A stretch of DNA of 64,000 nt from Vitellaria paradoxa (lineage: Eukaryota; Streptophyta; Magnoliopsida; Ericales; Sapotaceae), in assembly GCA_019916065.1 (NCBI GenBank), contig CM034240.1:46486238-46550237 (forward strand), read 5' to 3'. The translations under genes were made by a program, and so were the position numbers. The notes beneath the pieces are model-generated. The model saw only the letters and a program-made list of their open reading frames with translations, was not told the DNA's origin and did not search any database. Positions 35,305 through 48,179 of this stretch are shown here, piece by piece (within the stretch, counting starts at the first letter, position 1; each line of letters opens with the position of its first letter).

Positions 35305-38012
35305 TTTATAAATTTTGTTTATTTAAATGTTTTGTTAGCATTTAAATTATTTTAATTTTTGGAGTCATTTTATTTTTGTTAAAAAAGTGTAACATTTTTT
35401 ACTTTTTTAAGTTGTATGGAATTTCATTTCAAGTATTTTGAAAATTGAAAATTGACTTACTATGGATATCAATTATTTTTTTATAATAGAAATTATTATT
35501 TGATAATATCAAATAATTTGTTAATTTTTTTGGTACTTGATATAAATGAGTTTTAACGAGTCGAGTCCGAACCTCAATATTATTTAATTAGTCGAATTCG
35601 AGCTTAATTATTTTATGGTTGCGTTTGGCGTGTAGTATTTTGCTGAAAATCTCTGAAAATCTCTATAAATCTCTGTTAACTTTATATCACATCAACTTTT
35701 TTCTCTCATTGCACGCATTACGAACTCTCTCCAAACCATAATTTATCTCAATTTATCTCATTTTTTCTTACTCCAAACAAACCCTATGTCTTATTAAGTC
35801 TGAGTTCAACTTGAGTTTGACAAATACCAAAAGAGTCGAGTAGTATCTAAACACAATAAAACCCCTAAGCTTAACTGAGCTTATTTACATCGGGTATATG
35901 TTATGCTCATTTCTTCTCAATTACAGCAACAAAGACTAACCTCTGATTAAACTAAATTTGGGAGAGTTATGTCAGTTTGATAATTTGTAATTAAAGATAA
36001 TTGGATTAAAATTTAACGGTTCAGATGTATTATATTTTTTTTATTAAAAAATTATAAATATATTTAAATTGTTGAATTTTAATCAACAACTTCTAATTTC
36101 AATATTACTAAACTAACATAATTTTCTATGTTAGCGTCCCTTCCTTTTGGATATAATTTCCGTTGTCTAGACAAAGATTTGTGTACCGAAGTCACTACTC
36201 GAGCAGCATAACCAATTCCCCGTCGTTTCTTCCCGGTGGTGAACGGGCTGGAACCCTAACTGGATGTTTAGGCTAGTCCATTTGCGATCTAGCAGCTAAG
36301 TTTGGCATCAATCTTCAATCATTAACAGGGTTACCAAAATGAGAAAAAAAAAATAAAAAATAGTTTTTTCTTTTTTTCTTTTTTGAAGCGATTTTTTTGT
36401 CAAGCAACAGTTGATCCAATGGTACAGAGGCGGAAAGGGACAAAATGAAGTACTTCCACTTTTTTACCGTGCTTCTCTTCCCCAGAGTTACTAGTGCCCT
36501 CACAAAAGCAGCACTGTGGCTGATTTTACTAGTGAATACTTGGTCATGCCGTGAGACGTGACTTCTCCATGTTTGGATTCATTTATTGATTTACCGACCC
36601 CCCTATGCACTGTCTGGTACAAGGATGAAACGAAAAATAAACAAAGAGTACGGTTGAATTTTCCTTTTAAGAAATGAAAATTTTTCTTTGTTAAGTGATG
36701 ACTCAGTCAATTGAAATACTTCGAATGTCGAATCTAAGTCTAAAATGCTGTCTAGTATATCAGAGTGATACTTGTCGAATAGTTTTTGATACTTAAGTTA
36801 TCAAGAAAATTGAAAAAAATATTTTGATAGAATTTAGTAAGATAAAAAATGTGTGAACTATGTATTTGAGAAGATGGTATATATATAGAGGCATGTGACC
36901 TGCATGGGCATAATGTATGTGAGCCCCATACAATTATACTTTCCTTTCAATCATGTTATGCCGCGTGCATTGTAAATTCCAAAGTCGATTCCCATAATTA
37001 ATTATCAAAACCGTTAAGTAACGGACAGTACTTTGATAGGCAAGAATCACAGAATATAACAGAATACAGTTATATATGTGATTATGACGTAAGCAATCTT
37101 ATCTTTTATATCTCGCTTGGTCAGTCCAACCAAAGTTTCTATCGCTCGATTGAATTGGGTGTCAATCGTGCTCGTTTGGGCAATTTTGCCTAGTCGAGTG
37201 CATCCTATCATTAAGTGTTATTTTAGTTAATAAAAAAAAAGAAATGGGTAAAAAATATGTTTATACATAAGTGTACTGCATATATTTTAATTTAAATTTT
37301 ATATAAAAATATTTAAAAAGAGATGTGACCCCATTATTTTTTATTTTATTTTATTTTTTTTCTGATAGCATAAAAATGTTCAGATCAGGATTACAAACAT
37401 ACCTAATTTTTGAAGTTTCATAATATCAATAATTGAATAAACTTTTAGTGAAACTAAGAAAATTGAAACTGTTGACACTAGAAGAAGGAAAACCTCTCCG
37501 CTCTTTTCACTGTTTCTTTCTTGTCTATGTTGTAGTGTGAAGCGATGGCTTGTTCAGGAAAGAAAAAGAAATAAGTAGCTCCTCTCTCTCTCTCTCTCCA
37601 CTCTCATTCTTTTTCACTCTTATTTTCACCTGAATTTGAACGAATCAAAATTGGTTAATTTCCCTTCAAAATTTTCACCCTTTCATTTTTCCTTTCAAAC
37701 CAAATGATTAAAACCATAGATCGAGGATTGAATTAATTAATTGCAAGCGTGAAGGTAGCATTGTTCTTTAAATCAAATTGCAATTAATTAGCATCTTATA
37801 TTGACACATAAACAATAGAAGTACAATGCATCTTTCACAGCACACCACGAAAGAGAATGAGGACGAGAGGGACTTAAAATCAATACACGGTCCAGCTATA
37901 GTAGCTAAATCTATGAACTAATTAATTAAGTAAACTATATATATAGAGAGAGAGAAAGAGAGAGGGGGGGGGGGAAGGAGCTATATATAATTAATATATA
38001 TATGTAGAGAAA
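34744..38012. other. Intergenic region left of the EPFL gene
   Basis: No gene seen. It contains the promoter side of the small TM gene, a TA tract at 35275-35297, a MITE-A copy (35617-35785) and a GA/G-rich tract near 37942-37975 just 3' of the EPFL gene. Confidence 0.55.
35617..35785. mobile_element. MITE-A copy
   Basis: GGTTGCGTTTGGCGTG at one end, CTCCAAACAAACCC at the other. The core contains ATCTCTGAAAATCTC, a CTCATTGCACGCATTACGAA step and TTTATCTCATTTTTTCTTAC. It is closely similar to 45476-45635. Confidence 0.75.
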
Positions 38013-38491
38013 TCAAGGTTGGTAGAGCTTATTTCCACATCTGCATTTCCACGAGAGGAGATAATAGCCATCATCTCCTCCATGAGATGATTCTTTGAAG
38101 CCCTTTCTATGATCATGAGGGGGAATAACCAGAGTTGCCATGCAAGGCCTGCAATTCTTGCACTTGTTTACACAACCAGGAGGTCTCGAACCCAACACCA
38201 TTTTCTTTTGCTCCCCCAAGCTCTTGCTGTAACTTGAAAACTGCAAACCAACTGCATACATATACATATATATACATAGAAAAGAAAGAAAACATTACTT
38301 AGAGAAAGGAACTTGAAAACCCTAAAAAAAAAAAAAAAAAAGCCCATTTGTTTTTAAAGAGTTTTGAGAGCCTATGGTAATTTTACTCGTTTGGGTTTGT
38401 TCAATTTACCTGATTTGGAAGGTGGAAATGTGAGAGAAGATAAAATAATCAATGTGACTGCAGCAACTTTCAGGGCTGATGGAGCCATCAT
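38013..38491 (-). CDS. EPIDERMAL PATTERNING FACTOR-like (EPFL) secreted peptide
   Basis: Precursor of a secreted cysteine-rich signalling peptide. EPF/EPFL peptides bind ERECTA-family receptor kinases (often with TMM) in stomatal patterning or organ growth. Exon 1 (38491-38410) encodes MMAPSALKVAAVTLIILSSL then TFPPSKS, a clear signal peptide. Exon 2 (38251-38013) continues after TATGCAG with VGLQFSSYSKSLGEQ. The intron is phase 1, for 106 aa in total. The mature C-terminus has the family pattern: LGSRPPGCVNKCKNCRPCMA, a His/Gly/Asp-rich loop, YYLLSWKCRCGNKLYQP. It has six cysteines, as in the EPFL members other than stomagen. It is not EPF1, EPF2 or stomagen by sequence; an EPFL1-3/8-like member is likely, but I do not assign a number. 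Confidence 0.93.
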
Positions 38492-41400
38492 TGTTAGAGA
38501 GATTGATATAATGACACTTTTGATGTGCCTAGTTTGCAGGCAGAGGAAAGGGAAGCTGAGAAAGAAGATGATGAGGAAGAAGATGTATTGAGGGGATTGG
38601 GTAATTGGGAAAAAAAGGTGTATGTATAAATATTATATGTATGTATATACTACACACAGAAAAGGTTTTACACTGTTTCCATTGGAAGGGACAGCTCTCT
38701 GATGCCTTGACATGTTGCCCAATTGAATGCATCTCGATCATGCATCGGAAAATTATACTTTTCTTTCTTTTTTTGGGAAAACGTTGCTCTGACTTTAGCC
38801 ATTGTTCAGACTTTTGACTTGAAGCGACCATTGGTGGGTGATAATTGGCTTGGCGAGACTTCAAATCCTTGGAGAATACTCGAATTATTTAGTTACCCTT
38901 GTTGTCATTCTAGCTCTACATGCAATTCACGAAAGAGCCCTTTAAACTTACGCTATGTTTGGTATACATGAATTAAATAGTGGGAGTGAAGATTGAAAAT
39001 AAATGAAGGTACGTAATAACGAGATCTAATCACTAGCGGACCCAAATAGAGGCAGGGAAAGTGACCCATTGATTTTGGATACGAAATTATTAAAATACTC
39101 TTGATAGTTTAATTTTATTAAAAAATAAATTAATTCAAAATTAAAATATTTTAATTTTATTAAAAAATTAAAAATAGTTCAAAATTTTTTAACATAAAAG
39201 CAATTTTCAAAAATTAAACTCAAATATTTTTTGTGAAATAAATTATATTTTTTCACTACACTATTAAATACCTTTAAAGACAATATCAATAAAAATATAA
39301 CATATAACATAATAAATTCTATAAATAATAAAATTTAATAATAATTATTTTGTTTTGGTAATGAGAAGCACCCCTAGTAAATCTTAAGTGTTCTTAAAAG
39401 GCCAATTAAACCATTCACCGGTTTAACATTCAAAGATATTTTTTTTTTCCTAAAAGTAACGTCATTTATTTTCTACTCTTAATTTCGCTATTAATTCGTT
39501 ATTCTCTTTTTAGGGACTCGGTGTCACTCTTAATTAAAATCCTCATTCCGCCCCTAAATGTAATAATTCTTCATATTTTTTTATTTAACCATTAAATTAA
39601 TAATTTTAGAATATACTGACCATTCTCATTGTTTTGTGTTATTGTAAGTTAAATAATATACACTAGAATAGTAAATAATTATTTTCATTTTCATTTCATT
39701 ATTAAATAAAATAAAATCTTAAAAATAGAACAGTGGTTTATAAGTATTAAGAACTACCAATAACCCATGCCTATGATACTTTGAACAAAGTATTAAGTTT
39801 CTTACATAGTTAAAATTTTAGACAAAAAGTTTAAATTAAAAAAATTATGATAATTTATAGATTTTTATTTATTTTTTCTAAAACTTTAAACCTTAGTGTT
39901 TTAGTCTCTCTCTAATTAATTTTTGATAAGCTCCTTAAAAGAAAACACAAATTATGGTGTTTTAATTTGGAATGTTCAACTTTGTAAAAACTGGACAGAA
40001 TTTAAGTTAACAATTTCGATTCGCATATGATTTGTACCTTTGAAATATAGTGAAATTTAAAATATTTAAACTGTTTTGTAAGATAGATGGTAGTTGGTCT
40101 ACTTAAATAAGGACTGAACGAGAGGTTAAAAATATAAAAATAATCTTAAAAAAAAATAATCCTTAATTGTTCGATTTTAGTTTGTGAGAAAAATATTTTA
40201 AAAAATCGTCTTATTTTATTATATAGATAGAAGTAGATGTAGTAGTGGAAATAGCAGACAATGATTGGGGATAGTAATGGCAATGGATATGAGTAACGGT
40301 GAAAGAGGTGATTGCGGGGTCCCCTCACTTTCTAACCTGATTAATTAAAAGCCCCATGTATCAAGGAGGATTTGATTTTTTTTTAATAATTTTAATCATT
40401 TTAATTCTATGATTGAAGCCATAGTAATTTAAGCTAGTTTTAATGCCTAATTTATTCCAAAGAGTAATAGCCTCTAGGAACCTAATGTTATCTATTAAAA
40501 TAAATAAAGAAGACGGTCAGTACTCTATTTTACTTTTCACCAATCATAAAATACTATCCCTCGTCCTCATATTAACTCTAAAAATGTGACTATATACATA
40601 AAAAATATTTATGTCTGTAATTAAGTTAAAAATTAATTCTGAATATTTTTCTAAAGAGTCGTTACAGAGAAAAAAAACAAAAAATGTAATAATTTCTTTT
40701 GAAATTAGAATAAAATAAAAGCTAATTTAGAAATTAAGTACTCCCCATAAATTTTTCAGTTGTTAAGTGCGCTAATAAATGTGTAATTTTGTTTTTGTTG
40801 TTCCAATTGTAGTAAAAATAATAAAAAATAATAATAATAATAACGCGTGGATAAATAGTAACAAAGTAGTCAATTGAAATAATATTTTAAAGAAATTTGA
40901 ATACAAAATTTTAATAAGTAATTTTGTATCTTGAAGAATTTAAAGAATTATTTATAAAAAAAATTTGTAGTTGGTAAATTGGTTTTACAAGAAAAGGCGT
41001 CATTATAGTTGGGTCGGACTGTAGTACTGGAGAATTAAGCAAATATTTTATTGAAAGATGAAATAAATTTTCATATTCGGCAATAAAAACTATTGACAGA
41101 ATCACTCGTCACGTCAATTAATAAAACTCAACTCAAGCCTACAGGGTACAAGAAACTAGAGACCCTTCCCTGCCCACAAAACTCTTTGATGGTGACGTCA
41201 AAAAATAGTTTGAGTAATTTGTAAAAAAAAAAAAAGTAATGTAATTGGTTGATAATAGTAAATGTACTTAAACTCTGATACTAAGTCTTTTATTTATAAT
41301 AAGACTGTAAAAATAAATTAATGTATAAATAATTGAATGGTAATGATATTGTACATCTTATGTATGCTGTAATGTTTTTACTTTCTCTTAAATATCTTTT

Positions 41401-44400
41401 ATTTCTCATTTAATGTTGCTAATTTTGCATTAATACAAGCTTGAGAGTATCCAAACGTTACTACTTGTAAATATACGAACTAAGTAAACCAAAACGCAAT
41501 AAGTTCAATTCATTTATTATCATTTTACATTTATGATTAGAATTATATCACTGAGTAGTGGCCCCATCCGCAATAATTTTCTGATTTTTAACCAATGCCA
41601 AGCACGCTTATAATGTATCTGAGAAAATGACACGTGTCTTGTTCTATTTGTTCAGAAAAACGTCATGTATTTCTGATTTATTTTGTATCAACAATTCACA
41701 TTTTGATATAATAAACATTTCATGGGAGCAAGAATTTCTATGTACATTTGTACGTACTTTTTGTGACCATACTAAATACGGAATGAAAATAAAATGTGAT
41801 TTCATTCTAACTCATTTCATTGTATCACTCGTGACCTCAAAGCCTTCTCTTATCTAATATATATATTTACATGTAAATAATATTCGTTTAAAGTGTTAAA
41901 TTTTGTCAAAAATTTTTAACTTCTTTTAATCGTCTTTAACTTTCTCTGCATAAAAAATGTTTAGCTTTTATCAATTTTTTTACACTTTTTGAGTAATACA
42001 TCAAACACCCACCAACTCAAATTTTGTTTACTTTTTATTTTTTTGTCAAAATTTAGCACTTCAAAAAAACAATCAAGATACGAGTTAACTTACTATAAAC
42101 CCGTTTGACAACGCTATCGTTTTTTTATTATTATTTTCTGTTGCCATTTTTATTTTTTTGTTTTCTATTACTGTTTATTTTTTCTGAAATGAAAACTAAA
42201 ATTATATTTGAAAATACAAGTTTGTTTATAATTATTAATTTTTTATTTTAGAAAATATTTAATTTTATTAGTTTTAAAAAATTAACAAAACTTAATAAAA
42301 TATATTTTATATTAATTTAATTTAATTAATTAAATTAATACGGTAAATTATTTATTAAAATCATTTAATTCAATAAATATAAAATATATTATTTATAAAA
42401 AATAATTTAATAAAATATATATTTCATATTAAATAATTAATTAAATTAGATTAATTATTAAATTAAATTATTAATTTTTAAATTAATTAAATTCATTTAA
42501 TTATTTATTAAAATAATTTTATAAAATATATTTTATATAAATTAAATTAATTGAATCATAAATAATTAAATTTAATTATGATATTTATTTAAAATAATTT
42601 AATAATAAATATTAAATTAAATTAAAAATTAATGTGATTTAATTATTTATTATTAATTATTTTATATAAATTAATTTAATTATTAAATTAAATAAATTAA
42701 TTATGATATTTATTTCAAATTTTTTAACAATAATTAATTATTAAATTAATTTTAATTAATTAATTTAGATTTATTATTTATTAAAAATAATTTATTTAAT
42801 TTATTTAATTTAATTATACTATTTATTAAAATAACTTATTTTAATAAAATATTTGAATAAAATAATTTATTTTTATGTAATGTAACAAAAATTGACAAAA
42901 TATTGGCAACAGAAAAGAAAACTAGAGTGAAAATATATTTTTTCTGTTTACGTTTTTCTGTTTATATTTTTAATTTTTTTGAAAACAAAAAAACGTAAAT
43001 AGGTTTATCAAATATATTTCTGTTACGAGTTTACAAAATTTTGAAAATACAAACAAAAAAACAGAAAATGAAAACATTACCAAACGGGACCTATATGTTC
43101 GAAGTCAAGTTTTGGCATAAAAAAATAGATGAATTCTAGATTGTTGGGTATTAGCATGTTCCTAAAAAATATAAAATATCAGATAAAAGCTAAAAAAATA
43201 AAAAAAAAATTTGAAGAAAGTTCAAGAAGATTGATGAAAATTACAAAAAAAAGAAATTTTTAATGCAAAGAAAGTTGAAGAAAATTAAAATTAATGAAAG
43301 AAAATTAAAAATTTTTATGTAATTTTTACATCCTTTCAAAATATTCCCTCACTTCTTATAATTTTTTTTTTTGCTCTACAAATTACGAAACTAGTTTTGT
43401 AATTAATGGCGGACAATTAATCAAAATGCTTTAAATACCATAATTACCTTCTATTTTCATTTATTATTATAAAACTACCCAACTTCACTTTTCAATTTTT
43501 TATAATTTCACTTTTCACTATTTATTTATTTTTTTTAACAACATCTCTCATAATCGGAATTTTCGAATGTAATTAATTTTTTTTCTTTTTGTACAAGCGA
43601 TATAGAACAAATTTTATATTATTATGAATCATCGAATTTCTCCAATACCAAAGCAATTGTTAATTTTTTCTAATTTTCTCCTTTCATGTGATTTATTTCT
43701 TAGCAGAGTAATATGAAACAAATTACATATAATATTTCTCTATTTTTTATTTTTGTTGATGTATATGCTATTTTATTATTAGGTTTTTTTTTCCATTAAG
43801 TTTTTTTCTTTTCTTTTCTTTTTTCTTTTAACAATTCCTATATTTTTTTTTTGGGTAATTTATAGAGATTTTTTGTTAAAACTACTAAATTATTTTGAAC
43901 AGTGCAATTTTTTTTATTTAATGGTGGCTAATTTTTTATTTTCTTCTTTGATTTTTGATAAAATAGACTAAAAAATATATCTACAAAGCTAATTTAAAAA
44001 AAACAATTAAAAAAGCTATCATACACAATTTTATGAAATTATAATTAATAGTAAATTTTTAAGTTAACATGCAAATTAATAAATAGTGGAGAATGTTATG
44101 GAAAAGTAAAAAGTTAAGGATGTTAATTTTGCAATAATAAATAGAAAAGGGAGGATAAGTATCATATTTAATGTGTTTTGTATTAATTAACTTCTATTAC
44201 AGGGTAAGTTTTGTAATTTTGTAAGAGTAAAAAAATAAAAAGGAGTGGGAAAAATTTTTGAAACAGTGCTAGTATCCCCACCCTTTATTTAAATATTTAT
44301 GTTATACAGCATATTAATTCAATCACTAAGCTCCATTTGAGACTATGGTAAAAGTTAATCTTCAACTATGAAGTCCTTAACGGTAATAATAATAATAATA

Positions 44401-44850
44401 ACAATAATAATAATAACAAATTGATTCTTTTGATATAATCATTTTAACTCACTTTTTACATAAATTATTCTACTACGGAAGGTAATAATATCAATAAGTA
44501 AATTGTAAGAAATATTTTATATTATTAAGCAAAATGCAATAAATAAATAAATAAATAAATAATTTTTATTGTTTCCAAACTAAAACCTTTTTGAGCAACT
44601 GTAGTGCCTTTTGTACTTTAACAAGTGTGAAATATTAACGGTCAAATTTTTTTTCAAAAAATCTAATAGCCTTAACTAAACTTGATTAAAATAAAATTTC
44701 ATTATTGATCATTTGAAAAAAAAAAAAAAAAATTGACTGTTAAAACTTTACATTTCAACAGCTAAAACCGCTAAGATGTGAAAAGTAACCCCTTGAATAT
44801 TGGAGGAAGCAGGGCGGACGTACAAAATTTGAGGTTTAAGGTAAAATATT
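38492..44850. other. EPFL promoter and a long AT-rich intergenic region
   Basis: The first few hundred bases form the EPFL upstream region. Beyond that I see only AT-rich repeat debris, the element at 42101-43091, MITE-like edges and (AAT)n / (AAAT)n tracts near 44385-44420 and 44540-44562. No gene supported. Confidence 0.6.
42101..43091. mobile_element. AT-rich long MITE-like element with clear inverted ends
   Basis: The left end AAACCCGTTTGACAACGCTA mirrors the right end CATTACCAAACGGGACC. Between them is TTAATT-rich sequence without coding potential. The sub-terminal blocks (TTTTCTGTTTACGTTTTTCT and its relatives) are shared with the other long AT elements in the window. Confidence 0.6.
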
Positions 44851-44854
44851 TAGA

Positions 44855-45190
44855 GCCCGTTTGGTAACTCAAAAATTAGTTAAAAAAAATATCAAAAATT
44901 ATTTTTGGTGTGTTTAGCAAAACAACAAAATTTTTCACTTTTTTGATTTGCTACAGTAAAAAGTACACTCCATAATTACAATTTTTTTGATTTGTTACAG
45001 TAAAAAAAATACCAAACACCCAAAAGTTACCACTTTTTTGCTTTGCTACAGTAAAAAATTTACCAAACACCCAAAAGTTACTAAAAAATACTAAAAATTC
45101 CATTTGGTTCAACCAAACACACAAAAAAGTGCCCAAAAAACACCTAAAAAACTACCAAAATTTGAGTTTTTTTAACTTCCAAACACCCCT
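44855..45190. mobile_element. MITE-B copy (CTACAGTAAAAA family)
   Basis: It starts GCCCGTTTGGTAACTC and ends CCAAACACCCC. Three internal repeats of TTTGCTACAGTAAAAA or close variants alternate with CCAAACACCCAAAAGTTAC. An inverted relative lies at 62686-63040. Confidence 0.7.
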
Positions 45191-45475
45191 TAATAGTGTT
45201 TATTTAAAAAAATAATAAGATCTATTTAATAAAAATTTAAAGTTCAATAAATGATAAATATAAAAAATTTAGGATGATTATTTGGTAAGATTTATTTAAA
45301 AAAAATGATAAGAATAAATGATAAATTATAAAAAAAATTTAGTTGGGTAAATTTGGAGCCTTAGATCAAAGTTAGACAAATGGAGAGTATCAAAAAATTT
45401 TTAAGATTTCAATGATAACTGTCTATTGAAATTCTTGAGATAACATTTAAATTGTGATATAAATTGTTATACTAT

Positions 45476-45635
45476 GGCTGCGTTTGGCATGCCATTTTTT
45501 GCTGAAAATCTCTATAAATCTCTGTTAACTTTATATCACATCAATTTTTTTCTATCACTGCACGCATTACGAACTCTCCCCAAACCACAATTTATCTCAA
45601 TTTATCTCATTTTTTCTTACTCCAAACCAACCCTA
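45476..45635. mobile_element. MITE-A copy
   Basis: GGCTGCGTTTGGCATGCC to CTCCAAACCAACCC, closely similar along its length to 35617-35785, indicating relatively recent spread of this subfamily. Confidence 0.75.
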
Positions 45636-47640
45636 TATGTGTGTGCGCCCGTGTGTATATATATGTTATTTTATTAAAATTATGAAATATTAATTTTAAT
45701 GACGGTTTGCTCTCCAGTAATCACTATTTTGAATCTCCTCAAAGTCATTAGAGAGTTTATCCGATCATTAATTTCAAGATTTCAGGGATTAATCGAGATA
45801 CACGTAAAATGATTCGGACACTTATAATTACAAAAAAATAAAAAAAATAAATAAAATTAATGGCCAGCTATTGGAGGAAGTTATGCTTATTCATTCCACC
45901 TCAGCCCATATAACTCTACTTCAGCTACAGATGCTGGTTACTGGGGAGAGATGAGTAAAATTTGTAGAATGTTGTAGAGGTTTGTTGTAAATCAAACGTA
46001 CCCAACATATATTCTTTCAACTTTTGCCTTGAAATTGAAGGAGTCCATATCGGTTAATTCTGATGCCAAATTGAATATGAATCGAACCATGTGAAACCTT
46101 GCTTTATGAAATGGGTCCCAAATGCATCAGAACGCTGCGAAGAGGAAGAAGAATCCAACGGTAGGGGTTTGACCAACTTTTGCCTTTTATGCATGGCATC
46201 CTCTGATCAGGACGGTACGTTTGATCTTAAATCCTACATGTACGATCCACATGCAGGACGCATCACAGCCTGAGACAAGGGCTCCGTTTGAGACTACGTA
46301 AAATAAAATAAAAACATACAAATCTCTATAAATACGAATTACGAGATAATAAAATTTAAATTTTTTATTTATTATATGAATTACGAGACATTTACTTTTA
46401 TAATTTTATTTTATTTTATACACTTTTATACAATTCCAAACACACTCCAGAAGACGTCATGACTTATAACTAGTGGAACAAAATTATAACCTTAAGGTAA
46501 ATAAAAGTAAATAATAATAATAATAATAAAAAAGTGGGATAAAAATTTAAAAATAATGGAACAAAAATAAGATCTTTAAGAAAATTAGAACAAAATTAAA
46601 AGAATTTTTATGTAATTTTTAAAATTTGTAGATGCAATTGCCATCGTTGAGCTTTTAGCTGATCCGTTTATAGCCTAAGGTACTAGTATCAAATAGGTTC
46701 GAACCTCATCGAGTTAAATTTTAATTTATATGAGTTCAGCTAAAATTAAAATTATAATTTAAAGAATAATTTAGATTGAGAATAGACTTACGAATACTTT
46801 AATTTTTAAAATATGATAAATTAATATTATATATATATATATATATATCGAACTGATTTGTAAATTGTGGAGCCGAGTATCTTTAAATTCAAATTTAAAC
46901 TGTATTTTAAACGATTCACAAAATAAATTCAACGTGTTCGGTTAATTAAAAAAATATAATAAAAATATAAAAATATGATATAAAAGAGATATGTAATAAA
47001 ATTTAATTAGAAAAAATATAAAAATTGATTAAAATTAATAAATTTTACTTAATTGTAGTCAACTAAACTCCTCACTTTAAGTTGGTTATAACCATAAGTT
47101 GAGAGTGTTTAATTTATTAAAATCAATCAAAATTTATTAATTTTTATTATTTTTTATATTTTTTAATCAAATTTTATTATATATTATTTTTACTTCAAAT
47201 TTTTGTACTTAAATTATATTTTTAATAAATTTTTGCCAATCGAGCACCCTGAGTTGGAATCAAACTCTTTGGGTTTTATTAACGAATCACGAGAAAATAT
47301 TTCGGCTCGTTGCCAGCCGTACAAATTGGCGACCAACCTGTTGTCCCTAAAATCTGACGTCTGTCAATGCCTGAGGAGCGTTTAAAGCCACTCCACATAA
47401 TAATGCATCGTGCTGCAGCTGATAGTACTCCTGCGTATAACTGTTCAAATCACGATACGACGTCACAACAAAGGACAGGTGTCAGTGATGTCTTTTCGAT
47501 TCACTTTCCATTTTCGGCTGAAACATCGGGAGCCCACATCAATAGTTATTTTGACTAATATTCGGGCTTGACTCACAAAAGCCCAGCCCATATATAAACA
47601 CACCCCAAATAACTTATGGGCTTTGCAGGTAACTTTTTTA
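45636..47640. other. Intergenic region
   Basis: No gene supported. It includes a diverged MITE-A-like block at 46279-46447, an (AAT)n tract near 46512 and a TA tract at 46826-46848. The short open frames at 46091 and 47367 have no recognisable content. Confidence 0.5.
46279..46447. mobile_element. Diverged MITE-A-like copy
   Basis: GGGCTCCGTTTGAGAC at one end and TTCCAAACACACTCC at the other, with ACGAATTACGAGATAA inside. More diverged than the other copies. Confidence 0.5.
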
Positions 47641-47818
47641 GGGTTTTTGGAGGCCGGTCACTATTTATGAACTTATAAAGATTTAAGTCATACCCAAAAA
47701 TCTTATTTGTGAATAAGTCACACTTGCAACAAAAAGACCAAAAATGATATCACGCGTTTTTCACTACATTTCAAAACTGTCAGTTTTATCCGAAAATAGT
47801 GCACACTTTACTCATAAC

Positions 47819-47976
47819 TTCCGTGACTTTCCATCTTCTTTATAAAGCACTTAAAACTGATTTTTGGAAACAAAATCAAAACTGTTTGAGAAAAACCTAA
47901 TTCCGCGACTTTCCATCTTCTTTACAAAATAAGCAAAACTGATTTTTGGAAACAAAATCAAAACTATTTAGGAAAA
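47819..47976. repeat. Imperfect tandem duplication, about 82 bp period
   Basis: TTCCGTGACTTTCCATCTTC (47819) recurs as TTCCGCGACTTTCCATCTTC (47901). Both copies continue into CTGATTTTTGGAAACAAAAT. Confidence 0.9.
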
Positions 47977-48172
47977 CAGTACCACATAATAAAACAATAT
48001 CGCATAAAAAATAATACCACATAATAAAACATTATCGCATAAAAACAGTACCGCATAAAAAACAGTACCACATAATAAAACAGTACCACATAATAAAACA
48101 GTACCGCATAAAAAAAGTACCGCATAATAAAATAGTACCGCATAATAAAACAGTACCTCATTAAAACAGCAC
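47973..48172. repeat. 18-bp minisatellite, about 11 units
   Basis: Variants of CAGTACCGCATAATAAAA, some one or two bases shorter, in head-to-tail order. The core GTACCGCA is the reverse complement of the TGCGGTAC core of the adjacent 146-bp satellite. Confidence 0.9.
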
Positions 48173-48179
48173 CATTCTT

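Noticed and set aside
46091..46273. 60-codon ORF (MKPCFMKWVPNASERC...)
   Set aside because: Short, with no splice-consistent extension and no recognisable motif.
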